Positions 48,557 through 61,500 of a stretch of 64,000 bases of DNA are shown here, piece by piece (the first letter of the stretch is position 1; the number at the start of each line of letters is the position of its first letter). This DNA comes from Phoronis australis. Taxonomy: Eukaryota > Phoronida > Phoronidae. The stretch covers positions 1,029,508 to 1,093,507 of the forward strand of contig NMRA01000078.1 in NCBI GenBank assembly GCA_002633005.1, in the 5' to 3' direction. The notes under the pieces are model-generated. The model was not told the origin of the DNA. It did no database searches and saw only the letters and a list, made by a program, of their open reading frames with translations. Position numbers and translations under genes: made by a program.

Positions 48557-50253
48557 ATGCGCCCACATATTTATATGTGGACGCATTATGATGTCATCTC
48601 CGTCCGTCCGTCAGGCATCCGTCCGGTGTCCATCCGATGTCCGCTCGCTGCTCTATCTCCAAAACCCTTTGACTTACGTTCATGAAATTTGGCTCATATG
48701 TTCCATTCATGAATGGGACGGCATGAGCGAACTTTCAGATGGATCCGATTGCCGTTGTGCCCCCTAGTGGCAATTTTAGTTTTTACACTTACCTTTGTAT
48801 CTTCAAAAGTCCGGAACTGATTTTCATGAAATTAGGTATGTAGGCACCTATTAGTGAGATGACGCTATCCTCTCGTTTTCGTATGGATTCGACGTAGTTT
48901 GCGCCACCTAGTGGCCATTTTTACTGTTTTTGAGTCTTTTTTTGCGTCCACCCCTCTGTCAACGGCCCCTCAAAGGATGATTGTGAAAATTGGCATGTAT
49001 GTGCTTACTATGAAGCGGACGGTTGACGATGATTTTTTGACGACTGTGGCGCCTCCTAGTGGCAGTTTTGTTTTTTCTTTGCGCCTATGGCTGTATCTAA
49101 TAAACCATTCGCAGGATCTTTACGAAATTCAAAAAGTGTATTTATACTCGATAATGTTAACAATGGACGACGACGACTTTTGGAGAGTTTGACTACAGGT
49201 GTGCCCCCTAGTGGCAATTTTATTTTTTTAGGTTTACCTTTGTATCTTCAAAAGTCCATAAATGATTTTCATGAAATTTAATATGTAGGCACTTATTAGT
49301 GAGGTGACGCTATCCTCCCGTTTTTGGATGGATTGATATAGTTTGTGCCACCAAGTGGCCATTTTTACTGTTATCGAGTCTGTTTTTTGCGTCCACTCCT
49401 CTATCATCCAAACCGCTCAAAGGATGATTGTGAAAATCTATAAAGAGGACAGTTGACGATGATTTTCCAACGATTTCGACTACTGTGTTGCCTCCTAGTG
49501 GCAGTTTTGTTTTTGTTTTGCCAATGGCTGTATTTCCTAAACCTTTCGCAGGATCTTTACTTAATTTAGCAAGTGTATTTGTATGATGTTGACTACAGAT
49601 GACTACGACTTTCGGACAGATCTGACTACTGCTGTGCCCCCTAGTGGCAGTTTTAATTGTTTACGTTTAGCTCAGTATCTTCAAAGGTCCTCAACAGATT
49701 TTCATAAAATTTTAAATTTGGGCGTCTATTGGTGTGATGACGCTATCTTCCTGTTTTTGGATGGAGATGAGGTATTTTGCACCACCGAGTGGCCATTTTT
49801 TGCTGTTTTCAAATCTTGTTTTTGTTGTCCACCCCTGTATCAACCAAATCATTTGAAAATTGGCACATATGTTCTCAGTGTGAAGATGACCTTTGATGAT
49901 GGTGATTGACTACTGTGGCGCCTCCTAGTGGTAGTTTTGTTTCGCGCCCATAGTTGTATCTTCTAAAACCACTGCAGGATCTTTACTAAATTTAGTAAGT
50001 GTATTGATATGAAGATACCAACAGACGACCACGACTTTCAGGCGGATCCAACGGACACTGTGCCCACTAGTGGCAATTTCATTTTATTCTGTTTTCCTTT
50101 GTTTCTCGGAAGTTCCTTGACAGATTTTTATGAAATATGGCATGTTCCTGTTTTTGAATGGATTGTATGTTTTTGCGTCATCTAGCGGCCATTTTTATGA
50201 TACAAATAAATAACCCTAAAAGCACACCATTTGCAATGCATTCGTGGGCACAT
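48557..50253 (+). mobile_element. Periodic CCTAGTGGC element, copy 3
   Basis: Left end ATGCGCCCAC and right end GTGGGCACAT, with the same three alternating ~147-bp unit types as copy 1. The left 'cacatatttatatgtg' palindrome and the right 'gcacaccatttgcaatgc' hairpin-like block are shared. Starts about 33 bp beyond the receptor polyadenylation signal. Confidence 0.75.
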
Positions 50254-53200
50254 TTCAACGCTCCGCGTTGTTCTTGTTTAGTAAGTTGGCGTCATTCAAA
50301 TTTTCCACGATCAAAACAATGACGAATGTACCACTAAAAATGTTTTGAGATAGGCTACATTTTCCTTTGGAACATATTGTTGGAGCGACGTTTTATACGT
50401 TGAATAGTGTTGTATGCGCGCACCCAGCCTAAAACATGGGGGGGTTCGAATTTTTGAGAATAGACCTTTTACTAAAGTAAAAAAATGTGGACCATTTCCT
50501 AAAATAAAAAAACTGGGTACGTTCATGACTTGTGCATTCATCGAACTTTGTTAGTTCCTGCCTTTTCGGTGGACTTTTGTGTCGTTTTCTACTTTTCGGA
50601 CTTTTTCCCTCTGAGGCGAAACTTTTTGCCCACTTCGCGGCCAAATGGGGGTGGGGCTCGTTCGAGCCCCAACCCCCCCTCCTGGGTGTGCCCATGTGTT
50701 GGCCATATAATAACTGAATCTTTTCAAATCCAATACCATCAATGCTACCTTCTCTGACATAATGTAAGTAAACATGCTAGACTTTACTGGTCTCTGATCA
50801 TATTTAGAATAGAAAGCGTCGCGGTAAATCTTCGATGTCAGCGATTTCGGCGAACAAGCTAGGGTCACACATATATTGTTGAGTATCCATGATATACACT
50901 GGGAATAAAGAATAATAACAATTTGGTAGGAGCTGGCCTCTCGTGGACAAAATTTGTTGAACACAAAAGTTGATTCATAATTCCCAAAAACGTGTGTGTT
51001 GAATGATCAGTAACTCACGTGGGTGTGCCGCACGCTGGGTCTCCTAGAATGTGTATGTTTCAGCAATGCTATTGGCTTGTTTGTGAGTCCATGCCTGGGG
51101 TCACGCCTTTACGCTACATGTTCTTGTAACCCTGTGTCATTTTAATTTTGCTCAAGATGAGACAAGAACCATCTCGAAATATAGCTGTCTTTTTAATCAA
51201 TAGTTTCATGTCTCTTCGCTGTCGACACAGTGAACTTGAGGGCATATCGTTGAAATAGGTCGTGATTAAACTTGTGTGCTTTTTATCCCCGCAACGAGTT
51301 GAATCACTTTTTATCCCAGAATGAACCGGTTAATTCATGCACCCGCCGCTCTTAAATCGAAGCGCGTTTGCAGTTAAATGAAACTACACACTTTTTCACA
51401 TGACGTTAAAGATAACTTTTTTGCTTTCTGTAGCTTATGAACACTACATCAATGGAAACTTGCCTTTTATAAATAGCAGCTCTAGCCTGTACTTACGTTT
51501 TCACTGCTGTGCGAAAAGAAGTGCCGGGGTCAGTGTCATTCATCTCGGTGCATCACAGGGGACTGAGGTGGCTTCAGCCCCCACTTTTTCGGTGCTGCGC
51601 CGCCCGTGTATTATAGAAACAATTGAAAACAGTAATAACATATACATGCCCACGCACATGCGCGCACTCAGACGCACGCGCACGCACACAGACCACGTAA
51701 TTACTAGCTGCTCATAGCTCACTTTCGCCAAGCAGCACCAACCCGCCAGACAGCGATCAGTACCGCTAGGACCTCGGTGAAAAGCAAGACTTCGCAAGAT
51801 TACGTGACATATTGCCCTGCATTCTAAATTAACAAACGTGATTTTAGCTAAATTTTAGCGAGGTTCTAGCGTTAGTGAACGCTAGCTCCCCAGATCTTTG
51901 TGGACAAGCGGTTCCGCAGCGCTACCTACAGATCCCAACCTAGACGAGAGGTTTCAACCTACTAGTATAAAAACCACTAACTCCGTTCCTGCCATTATAA
52001 TACCGGAAAATGCGGTGGGATGCACTAGTTACGAAAAATGCAATTTATTTAAAATGGATGAACAAGGACATCATAAATCCATAGGCTCCGGCTGATGATT
52101 TCGATCCCAGCCGGGTTCAAAAAGCTACAATAAGTTAATGAACTTTAACTAATCAAACAATAGGAGGCGCTGGCAGTGGAATTTATTCCTTTGCTTTAAT
52201 ATTTGTGAACCACTATGTAGTAGTTGAACTTCTGTCCCCCAAATTTGGGTTGGGACTCAATCGCCGGAAGTCTGGCACTCTTGCAGTTCAGTCGTGCTCA
52301 TCAGTAGGCCTACTCAGCTGGAGCGCACCAATATGAAACTTTGAGTACCCTATTTCGTGGAGTATTTCGGAAGTTACGTGATTACACCTGTTATTAGGAT
52401 CAAAACTTTTCATTTATAATTGTAAAACAAACGCTCAATTAATGCAGAAACCAAATGTTATTTCTTTCCTAATATCTGTAACGTGATTTTAAATCCCGGC
52501 CAAAATGTCTAGTTGAAAAACCGGCTGCTTGGGTTTAGTTGGATAAGCTGTCGAAAATTGGAGCAGAAAAGTTATCAAAGGCTAGACTATTCCCGGCATC
52601 CAGCCCAGCAAAGCCACAGGTCGTCGGTACGCATAAGGAATGACCAATGCAAACTAATTGTCGGGTGTGTTGACTAATTTTGCCGATACCTGACATGGCT
52701 GATTATCTGGAACCGTAGGCCTATCTCACGGATAGTCTCGCTGCTAGTCGCGCGGTCGCAAGCTCTTTTATGATAGAACAGGTCACGTGCGGGAGCTGGC
52801 ATTCCATTGATGATCGCATCTGCAGCAAAATGACTACGATGAGTTTTGTCTCAGTTGGTATCTTCAGTTTTTACATCTGACGTATGTGCGTAAATCCTCA
52901 CAGCACGCACAGGCGAGATGAGCTAAGTTTGCATAATACCCTCGGCAGCCTATGGAAATTGATTATTGCGCATCACCTGACAACAATAAATCTATCGCTT
53001 GCTCACTGGAATCGTGCGAGTGAAAACTCTCATACCTTGGCTCTACTGTCAGTAAGAATTTTGAAATCCCTCATCTCTTTTTCGGGTTACTCTTATTTAA
53101 TATGTGTCTCATGATCATTTTGAAACGTCATGTAGGCCTACAACAAAAAAAAAAAACAAGCACACAGGAACTGTCCTCGATGTGAGACCCAGGAACTTGC

Positions 53201-54434
53201 ATAACAGTGACCAATGAACGCTGGAGTATCAGCGCTGTTTGTCGGGTTATTAACCATCATCTGACTGAGGAAACAAGACTCGTTGGTCCGTATCACTTAA
53301 CCCAGTTCAATAATAAGAAGAGCGCGACTTTACTGAAGTGATAGGAGTCTGTGTCCTCTCTGAGCACGATGTTCACGCCCGTGACCGTGGCGCAGACTGT
53401 CCCAGATTTTCAAATACTTCTCAACTTTCCAAACATTTGAAACGTGGTCATCGAGGATGAAATCTTTCATTTACTTAGTTTAAAAACTGAGATTTCCCTT
53501 TTCTGCTTCATTTGAACTGAAACTTCTTAAAACAAGTTTACACCAACCAGTTTGTTCACTAAAACTTCTTCCTGAACAGCGCGCTTTGAGCATGACATTT
53601 TTACAAATTTCACGACAATTATCTACCTTGTATGCTCGTAAGCCCTTTTGTCCATATGTGAAGCTGGAAAGGCACTTTCAAAATTAAATCTTCAGCGTTT
53701 GGCTACGTAGAAAAGAAAAATGAATTAACCATATTAGGTCATAAAATCAATCTCACAACATTTCTTACCGTGGTAGGTCTCTATTTCCGTTACCAAAACG
53801 TCTAAACCACAAGCAATAAAAAATAATGAAAAAATAAAATAAAATAGAAATAACGCGTCATAGTTTGTTGGGGTTGGCCGACACGAAGTTCTAAATTCAA
53901 AAATAGCGCATGTGCGCATTGCCTAAGACTTGAGCTGGAAACGGAAATATAATCCCATCAAGAATACTAGGATACTGATTTTATGACAGTAATAAGTCAA
54001 TCAAATTCCAATTTTGTTTTTTGGGTAGCTATACTTGGTGAATTCGCCCGTCCGGAGTGGTTGGGTGCCAGCACTTGTTCTGTGAACATTTCAAATAAAA
54101 AATAAAATTATTTCTTCTAAAACAAAAACCAACTAACTTTTTGTTTGCCAATCAATCCGTTTTGGATTCAATGGTCGGGGTTATTAAAGTATTTTTCTGG
54201 AAAGTGACGATTCGTTTGTTTTGAGAAAGTTACATCGCATTTGTTGCAAACTCGGTGACCGCGTTCACAGATAGCTGACGTTGTCTCTGACACTTCTGTG
54301 TTTAGATTATTTCAACAATGACAGGACACTGGGGTCATGTTCATTGCAATTGCCTCTGACCTCTCATACCGTTCGAACTTTCACCGTCACATGACTTGAG
54401 TTCCATGGTAACTGGGTCATGGACCCTATGACAT
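50254..54434. other. Intergenic stretch
   Basis: No gene recognised. A dispersed GC-rich repeat lies at 51545-51610 and a (GCAC)-like simple tract at about 51650-51690. Overlapping ORFs on both strands at 50311-50964 lack motifs. Confidence 0.45.
51545..51610. repeat. Dispersed GC-rich repeat, copy 2
   Basis: Matches 18216-18285 in order: 'catcacagggg', 'cttcagcccccactttttc', 'gctgcgccgcccgtg'. Confidence 0.5.
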
Positions 54435-54440
54435 TATAAG
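54435..54440 (+). promoter_or_regulatory. TATA-like box
   Basis: TATAAG about 55 bp before the ATG at 54494, a spacing that would allow a short 5' leader. Weak evidence on its own. Confidence 0.25.
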
Positions 54441-54493
54441 GAGCATCACCGTGACCCTCGGTCTCAGACGCTGGTCAAAAACTTGGTGAAGAA

Positions 54494-54544
54494 ATGTCTG
54501 TTTTCCTTTGTTCCGTAGTGTGGTTGATAATATGCGCTGTGGTG
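54494..54544 (+). CDS. Signal-peptide first exon of an unidentified gene
   Basis: ATG in good context (gaagaaATGT) opens MSVFLCSVVWLIICAVV and meets an ideal donor GTG|GTAAGT in phase 0. A short, hydrophobic N-terminus on its own exon is typical of secreted or membrane proteins. No partner exon can be joined with confidence; the exon at 58354 is the only later candidate with a phase 0 acceptor. Confidence 0.45.
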
Positions 54545-54845
54545 GTAAGTACAAATGATATGCAGATTTGAGCATAATATTTTATTTATGATGGTGACAC
54601 TGATCTGATTTAAACTTAGCAAAGATCTTACTGAATGGCATCTTCATTGTTGGTCCCCATAATTCACACGGAGTTTGCAAAAGCGCCCACCCCCTCAGCT
54701 CATGACAAGAACTTTTACTCAGAAATTGTTTCTCTTGTTGATAACGTTCAACACTGAATTACAAGCGTTAAATGGTGGGAGAGGGGGCGGGGGGGGGAGA
54801 TAGTGCCTCGGACAGAGCACCCCATTCAGGTTTTTACAATAAAGA
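54545..54845. other. Intron of the preceding candidate gene
   Basis: Contains a G-rich run at 54775-54800 just before the SINE. No exon seen. Confidence 0.4.
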
Positions 54846-55110
54846 AGGAGGCAGTGTGGCCTGGTGTGATAGGTATGCCTACGGACTTTCTTTACTCGAG
54901 GTGGTGGGTTCGAGTCCCACTGGGCCAAACTGCTATGCCCTTGAGTCAGGTTTCTAGCTCCTCGGCTCGGTTTTAACTGTATATTAATAAAGCACAAAAA
55001 TAGTTCTAGGGGATCAGTGCAATGGGCCCACATGCACGGCCTGTGTACGTCTGGTACACTTTGTGTACCAAAGTGTACCAGACTGCCTGCAATTATTCTT
55101 TTTTATTCAC
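54846..55110 (+). repeat. tRNA-derived SINE, copy 2
   Basis: A-box-like TGGCCTGGTGTGATAGG at 54857-54873 and B box GGTTCGAGTCC at 54907-54917 mark the tRNA-like head. The body (ccttgagtcaggtttctagc) and tail (gcaattattc) match the minus-strand copy at 13905. A 15-bp perfect inverted repeat lies in the tail (55049-55083). Confidence 0.82.
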
Positions 55111-56822
55111 GGAATACAGTAACGAGTCTGCTGATAGTACAAAGCCGGCTATCACAGAGGTCGCAGATGTGATCTGGTCAGGAAGCCAGACTGTCGGCGT
55201 TGTTTTACAATATTAATAAATGTTATTGTTTTGTGGTTTTGTTTTGTTATAGTTACTGGAACGAGCCTCTGGTCATAGTACGTTGTTTTTTAAAGTTGTG
55301 TAGGACCTTATTACGTATTTAGCCAATAAGGCCTTCACGACGAGTGGTCTCCTTGCCAATGTGCAAATCCTGGAGTTAATGGCATCAAATGGAAATGGAC
55401 AATTCCGAAATAAACTAATGGAATGGTGCGATTTTCCACACCACCCGATCCTGTAAATATTTTAGTGTTTCATATAGCTTCTATTTTCTTCACGTGGCGT
55501 AACCACTCACTCAGTAGTTTTAGGGCAAAGTTTGAAATAGTGTCCAACCATAGTCTCGTAATACGAACGGCATCCTTCAAAACATAGCCAAACAGAACTC
55601 TATGACGTCAGTTGCTTTTTACCAGTTTGAATGTAACAGGCCAGGCGTGTTTTTGAATATTATACATCTCCCACTTTTTTGAGAAACATAAAGTTAGACA
55701 ACCTTTTTAATTAATTTTTTTATTTTGTCAAGACTAAATCAAGCCGATATGTTTTGTTTGCAGGTAAACCTTGTAGGCTACTGCAAACAGTGTATATTCC
55801 AGTTATTGGGAATTTCCAACAATTCCAAAAACGTACACTAACCGTCGACGAAAATCACAAATAGAGAAAGGGAAATCTACCTTTGAACAACTCTTTCTTT
55901 GGGAGAGAGAACTCTGTCACTATTTTTGTGCGCTTTGAAATGGTTGCAGTTAGACATTATGGATTTTATGGCCGAAAAAACGCACGTGAGGATTGTTTTG
56001 TGTGGAAAAGTCTTCTTAAAGTTATCAAGTTTGACCAGATCTAGAAAACAACAAAATCCGTTGCGTTTTTGTTATTTTATTATAAATCACCAATTCTCAC
56101 CGTTCTCTGTCAAACATTTGCTGCAGTGACCAAGGCCACTTGATATGTTGTGCCATTCGTCGAGGGAGATTTTGTTTCGCCAGCAGAGCATTAGGGTGCG
56201 ATCGTGGTGCATCAGGATCGATTTTGCGCTTAGGCTGATCTCAAAAACTTCCCGATAATGTCTATTTAATAAAAATGGTATTCGTGAATGAATAAACGTT
56301 AAAACAGTAAAAAAACAACAAAAAATACAAAGTCCGTCAGTATAAGATAACGAATTAGAGTTCGCACTTCACGACTAATATAATTTTAATGTCACTAGAG
56401 TTTGATATCACACTGTCACACGAACTTTGCTGCACATTTTTTTCTCCAACCTAAATGTCTCAGCCACAAAGATGTTTTGCTATCTAGTGGGATGGATAGC
56501 AGGTCACTTCAGTCTTGTTTATCTTGTTTATCAAATAATTCGGGTCGTGACCTGGAACGAATAAACAAAGCGGAATAGTTCTGATATGCACGAAATTCTG
56601 TTTTCGACTTGTATTTGTTTTCATTTCGGTTCATTTGCATAAGCATGGAACCAAATGGACTTCCCTAAAATATGACTTTGGCGCGTCATTTGATTCAACA
56701 CAGCTCTCAAATTGATTGCGCTATTTTAGTCCGGGAGCCAGGGGGTTGAACCTGGTTTTGGCGGATTAAGTTTTTTCTTTGCAGTTTCATGTAGACTAGG
56801 ATTAAGTAACCATGATTTAAGG
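55111..56822. other. Non-coding stretch
   Basis: No exon with good signals. The 76-residue ORF at 55899 has no motif. Confidence 0.4.
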
Positions 56823-57240
56823 GGGCGACCGTTTGCAACCCTTGAGCATTTTTTTAAATATGCAAATTAAGGTCGCCCGCATTATGCAAAGTTCTATTTT
56901 TGCTTATAATTTCCTTACCAAGCACTGCAGCCCGATAATTTTGACGTTTTACCCATGTTTTCATGGTCAACAAATTTGATAATGCAAGTTTTTAGGAGAA
57001 TACATTGTCAATTTGCATAATTTATGCAAATTAAGGCCGCCATTATGCAAAATTCTATTTTTGCTTAGAATTTCCTTACCAAGCACTGCAGCCAGATAAT
57101 TTTGACATTTTTACTCATGTTTCCGTTGTCAACGAATTTAATGGTGCAAGTTTTTGGTGATTACATTGTCAGTTTGCATAATTGATGCAAATTAAGGCCG
57201 CCATAATTCAAAATTCTTGTGCTTATAGCTACTGTACCAG
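56823..57240. repeat. ~162-bp tandem repeats carrying octamer sites
   Basis: Units start at the ATGCAAAT octamers at 56860, 57024 and 57185. Each continues 'attaagg.cgcc.cattatgcaaa…ttccttaccaagcactgcag'. The junction before unit 2 forms a palindrome with arms ATTTGCATAA and TTATGCAAAT (57011-57031). Confidence 0.8.
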
Positions 57241-57298
57241 GCACCACAAATGAACTATCATGTATCTACTTGAATTTCGTGAAATCTGACCTTTGCAG

Positions 57299-57421
57299 CC
57301 ACATCTAATCATCCCCAGTATGCAATAGGAGCGAGTTGGACACCATGCGGAATTATGGATGATGAGAATGATTTGTTTATGGCATCTTTCTTCCATCCAC
57401 AGTCTTCTGGATCTAGAGCTG
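57299..57421 (+). CDS. Candidate exon, unrecognised
   Basis: 123 nt, phase 1 to 1, acceptor tgacctttgcag and donor AGCTG|GTAACA. The frame reads TSNHPQYAIGASWTPCGIMD then DENDLFMASFFHPQSSGSRA. The composition looks protein-like and the phase pattern fits extracellular modules, but no family is recognised. Antisense ORF in the same place is a shadow. Confidence 0.3.
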
Positions 57422-57602
57422 GTAACATTCCACCACATGACTGACTGGTAATGGGCTCTGTTTACTTTTACGTTTACATTCTATTGAATGGCTCTGTTGT
57501 CGGTGACAGTTTGGGGGCGGACATATATTTCTTGCCATTTCTCTTCCTCATAACAGTAGTCTGGTTCCTGACATCTTCCTGATTCTCTTCATTCCATAAC
57601 AG

Positions 57603-57674
57603 GCACGTATACATATAGTGGCCTGTTTCATGACATCAGAAAAATGTGCATTACTGAGTGCCGATGGCAGACAG
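57603..57674 (+). CDS. Candidate exon, unrecognised
   Basis: Acceptor ctcttcattccataacag in phase 1 fits the donor at 57421. It reads TYTYSGLFHDIRKMCITECR then WQT. Donor ACAG|GTTATG (phase 1) is moderate; without it the frame stops at 57698-57700. The overlapping 75-residue ORF at 57618 is in another frame. Confidence 0.27.
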
Positions 57675-58353
57675 GTTATGTTGATCCTTCAATATTTTAA
57701 CGAAGGATCCCTTTCCAACTCCACAGTAGCATGCCAACGTATTACACCCCTGAGTGCATGGGCAGGGAGGAGACCTTCACAATATCGCTACATGTTTTCA
57801 CTGTTAACTTTATGTCTACGACTGTTCTACGCCAGTACTAAGTGATTTCATGGTTGTGGTATTTAAAGCTGTTCCTTGTCTTAGTAATGCACACGAAGGA
57901 CAAATACATTTTTGTCATCCGACACAACCTAAAATTTTGTTAAGTTCATATGCACATTTCACGTCATGTTGGACAATAATGGAGCTAGCTTCTTCATGGG
58001 ATGTCTCGTTCTCCAATGTCCTTGTACTACATTAAGGAACAATGATCTTCATCAGTGATTGCCTGCTTGTGTTCCTAACACACTGGTTGCCTTTCTCGAA
58101 GTTTGATAACATTGCCTGCCCCATGCTTATTGTTTCATGTGCGTTAACTGTTGAAGTGGCAATCATGTCGTGCTAATGTTCACCACTGCGTCTTTGGGAT
58201 GGACATTGGGATCCTATAGATCGATGCTGGTATCTACTTTTGACAGATCGGTGCAATATCCTGGGCTTGGGCATCAAGACGTGCCTTACTTTCTTCCGTG
58301 TGATAAGTTTTAGTACAGGATCTACTAACGTTACCGCTCTCCATCTCTCCTAG
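57675..58353. other. Non-coding stretch between candidate exons
   Basis: A possible small exon from 58247 (RCNILGLGIKTCLTFFR, phase 1 to 0) would connect the neighbours, but its donor GTGATA is weak. Confidence 0.3.
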
Positions 58354-58543
58354 ATCTGTTTCAATCTTGTAGGACAAATGGCAACTTGTGCCCAAAGCTT
58401 AAGATTCTCTTCTTTGAGGGCGATTCCCTACTATTCCCTCATTACTGTATTTGTACCTCATCAATGTGGTTCCTATAAACTGATCGCTCCGAGACCCATT
58501 CCAGCATTCACCCAAGTCATTAAACATTTGCGCTTTTTCTATG
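58354..58543 (+). CDS. Candidate exon, unrecognised
   Basis: Strong acceptor ctccatctctcctag and donor TATG|GTATGT bound 190 nt, phase 0 to 1. It opens ICFNLVGQMATCAQSLRFSS and continues open through IPAFTQVIKHLRFFYG. It could follow the signal exon at 54494 (phase 0) directly. A small in-phase terminal segment with a strong acceptor lies at 59139-59197 (GLFIVHAGGRFVHAHLAES, stop). No family recognised. Confidence 0.27.
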
Positions 58544-61500
58544 GTATGTGAGAACGCAGGGCTACAGGCAATATCTTTTTGGAATTTAAGGTCTCAAACT
58601 GCAGAACACACACTACACAAAATATTTTCTTACTTCATCAAAAAGGAGATTCTGCAAACAGATTTCATTAAATTCATTGACCACTTAAACATGGGTGCAA
58701 ATATTTATAACTAACCTCTGGTGTCTGATGCAGCAGTTAAAAACACAAGTAGAATTTTGAATATGGCAGCTGCAATTTGCGTAAATTATCAAAAACATGA
58801 GATAAATTGGAAAATAATCTACATGTACTTGGAATAGTGGTGTCCATTATTTGCATAAAATATGAAAATTCATCATGCAACAACTTGCAAACTGATTTCA
58901 CAGAAACATGGGCAAAGACGTTAAATTAAATTTAACTTGTTAAATGCATTTATCGTCATTATTTTGACACTTGTCTCTTTATTTTGAGACCAGTCCTTAG
59001 GGTTTATTTTGCATTACTTATCTCTATTTATATCCTCTAGGGCCTACTTTTGTTAGGTTTCTTCAAGTTTTGTGTTCATGTTCTGTACTTTTCCTTTAAG
59101 CCCTTCAGGCAGTTCTTTTGTTTTGTTCCCTCTTGCAGGGCTATTCATTGTACACGCCGGTGGGCGTTTTGTGCATGCCCATCTTGCAGAGTCTTAGTTA
59201 GTTTTATCTATTACGTCATAATAAATGACAAATATTCCCAATCCTCCTCTTGTTTTACTCTGCAACATATAGCTCGTGGCGTGCCCCGGGCAAAATAGAT
59301 TACGATAAAAACTTGATTTTATGTTTGTTCAATGGTTTTGTAAAATACAGTTGGTGCTTGGCTTGCAAAGTGACTCACAAAGTTAAAACTGTTGCAAGAT
59401 AAAACAGTTATCCATTTATAATTGTGAAGGAAGTGGCATTGAGGCTCAATGAGGCCTCAAAGTTAAGGGTCCTATTGCGTTTTTTTTTCTCCGGTCCCAT
59501 CATTTGCGTTGGGGCGATCTAGGGCACATCCCAGTGATCTGAGTACCAATAGTACAGTTTAGTACAAACACTGATTGCATGGTGTCATATATGAGCATAG
59601 TCTGACACGATTCTATAGATATCCAGTTTTCTCCACAACAGAAATTTCAAATGTGACTGGAATTACAAAATTCATGCATATTTGAACGTCCATGTCTACC
59701 CACATTGCGGGAAGCTGCGTGTTAAGTCTTGGAATAAATGCAATTAACTGTTACCAAAATGTTCCAAAAATTTTGCTTAACAAATTATTAATCCCCTGAT
59801 ACTTTCAAGTCGTTGCATGGGTTTTCAAACCTGACGCAAGTAAGGGTCACGACAAAATTCAAACTCGACGTAGTGACGAGCCAAAACAAAGAGCACTAAT
59901 ATGATCATACATCATTTAGGACAAACGCATTAGCATGCATTCAGTGGACATGATAGAAATGACGTTTATACTAGGGTTACAAGACTTGTCTACCAATTAT
60001 GTTGAAAATTCTTGAATTTGGGACAAAAAAATTCCTATATATTAAATTGCCAAATTTCTATTTTTCAGGAACTTCAAAATTGTTGCAAATGCTCACAATT
60101 TTAGCAAATTTTGTTTGGTAATAGCTACACTATACAAACCATACTAAAAGAAAAGTAAATTTTTCTGAAAGGTTACTTTTGTTGAGAAATTAAACAAAAT
60201 AAAGTTTCATCTGTCAGCCAATATTGTGTCTGAAGAATTTTACCTTGACTCAAACATTTCAGGAATCGCTTTTGTAAATATGAATTTCGAGTATCATCTT
60301 TTGCAAGATTTGCTGTTTTGCATATTTTGATGGTGATGGTGTGTCAGTTTGTAACTATAGACTACCAACAAGCCAAGCACAGTTGCTATTAGGAATTTCT
60401 GGTGTACTTTATAAAGTCATGTACGTCAACAACTGTTGATAATTACTTAAAAGACTCATCAGATGGCATATTTTTAAACCAAACTTTACAACGTATTTGA
60501 ACTGAGTTAATTCAAAGCCTTTTGAGATTTCCTTATTGATTCCTCCCGTGTAGCGGATAATTGATCACAGTTTCAGTTTTTAAGAACGTCTAGGAAATGT
60601 TTTCTAAGTTTTAGAACTGATTTTGTTGCTTTCTTGCCAATTTTTTTCATCATGAGTTTGTATTAGTCACCCGACACCAAGATGTGTCAAGCATTGAGGC
60701 AGCATTGCTGTCAAGCGCAGTATGCCGCACAGCAGCTTTAACAGATAGTTCGGTACAAGTCCCAAAAATAAAGAAACAAGTCAAACAGGCTGATACCTTT
60801 AGTGTCACTAAGCTACAGCATTACAATTATGTGACCACGTCCAATTTTTGCTATGCAATCATGTTATGGTAGGACCTTATCTAAAAGTCACTGTATTTAG
60901 CCAAATATCAACTAACACAACAACAGATTTTAACTAAGTGATATGTGACCATGTCCTTTAGTAAAATTTAGCAAAAACAAGAAGGGTACATCGTTAACAA
61001 AACAACGACAAGAATAACATAGCCTGACTAGAGGGCGCAGCTTATGTGAAGCGTTGCCTTTAGATTTTTGAAAACCATTTTCCTTACCGTGATGTAACGC
61101 TGCCTACATGCCAACAACAATACATTACTTATCTCCCCCTGTTACCCATGAATGATCCAGTTGATTGTGCATGACTGGCAGACATGTCCGATATATCATA
61201 CCAAGGAAAAACATTTTGCTATGCGAATTAGACAACTTCATTATTGGAGTACTCCAAAAACGAAGAAGATAGCAAGCACATGTTCAATCCAAGTTCCGAG
61301 GAATATATTTAAGCTGATCGGCTGATCCATTATCGAAAAAAGCAGTGACATAGTCAACCCCTAACAGCTGACATGTTGTCAAAGTTCACGTTTCGGGCTG
61401 GGTTATTCAAAACTCATGGGGGTAATAAAGCAATCATTTTCTCAGCCAAGAAAATAAAACCTTTGTTAAGTTGTGTCGACTTACACCAGCCAAATGGGAC

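Noticed and set aside
54857-54917. A genuine tRNA gene suggested by A and B boxes
   Set aside because: No full cloverleaf with a discernible acceptor stem, and the unit continues into a shared non-tRNA body, as in a SINE.
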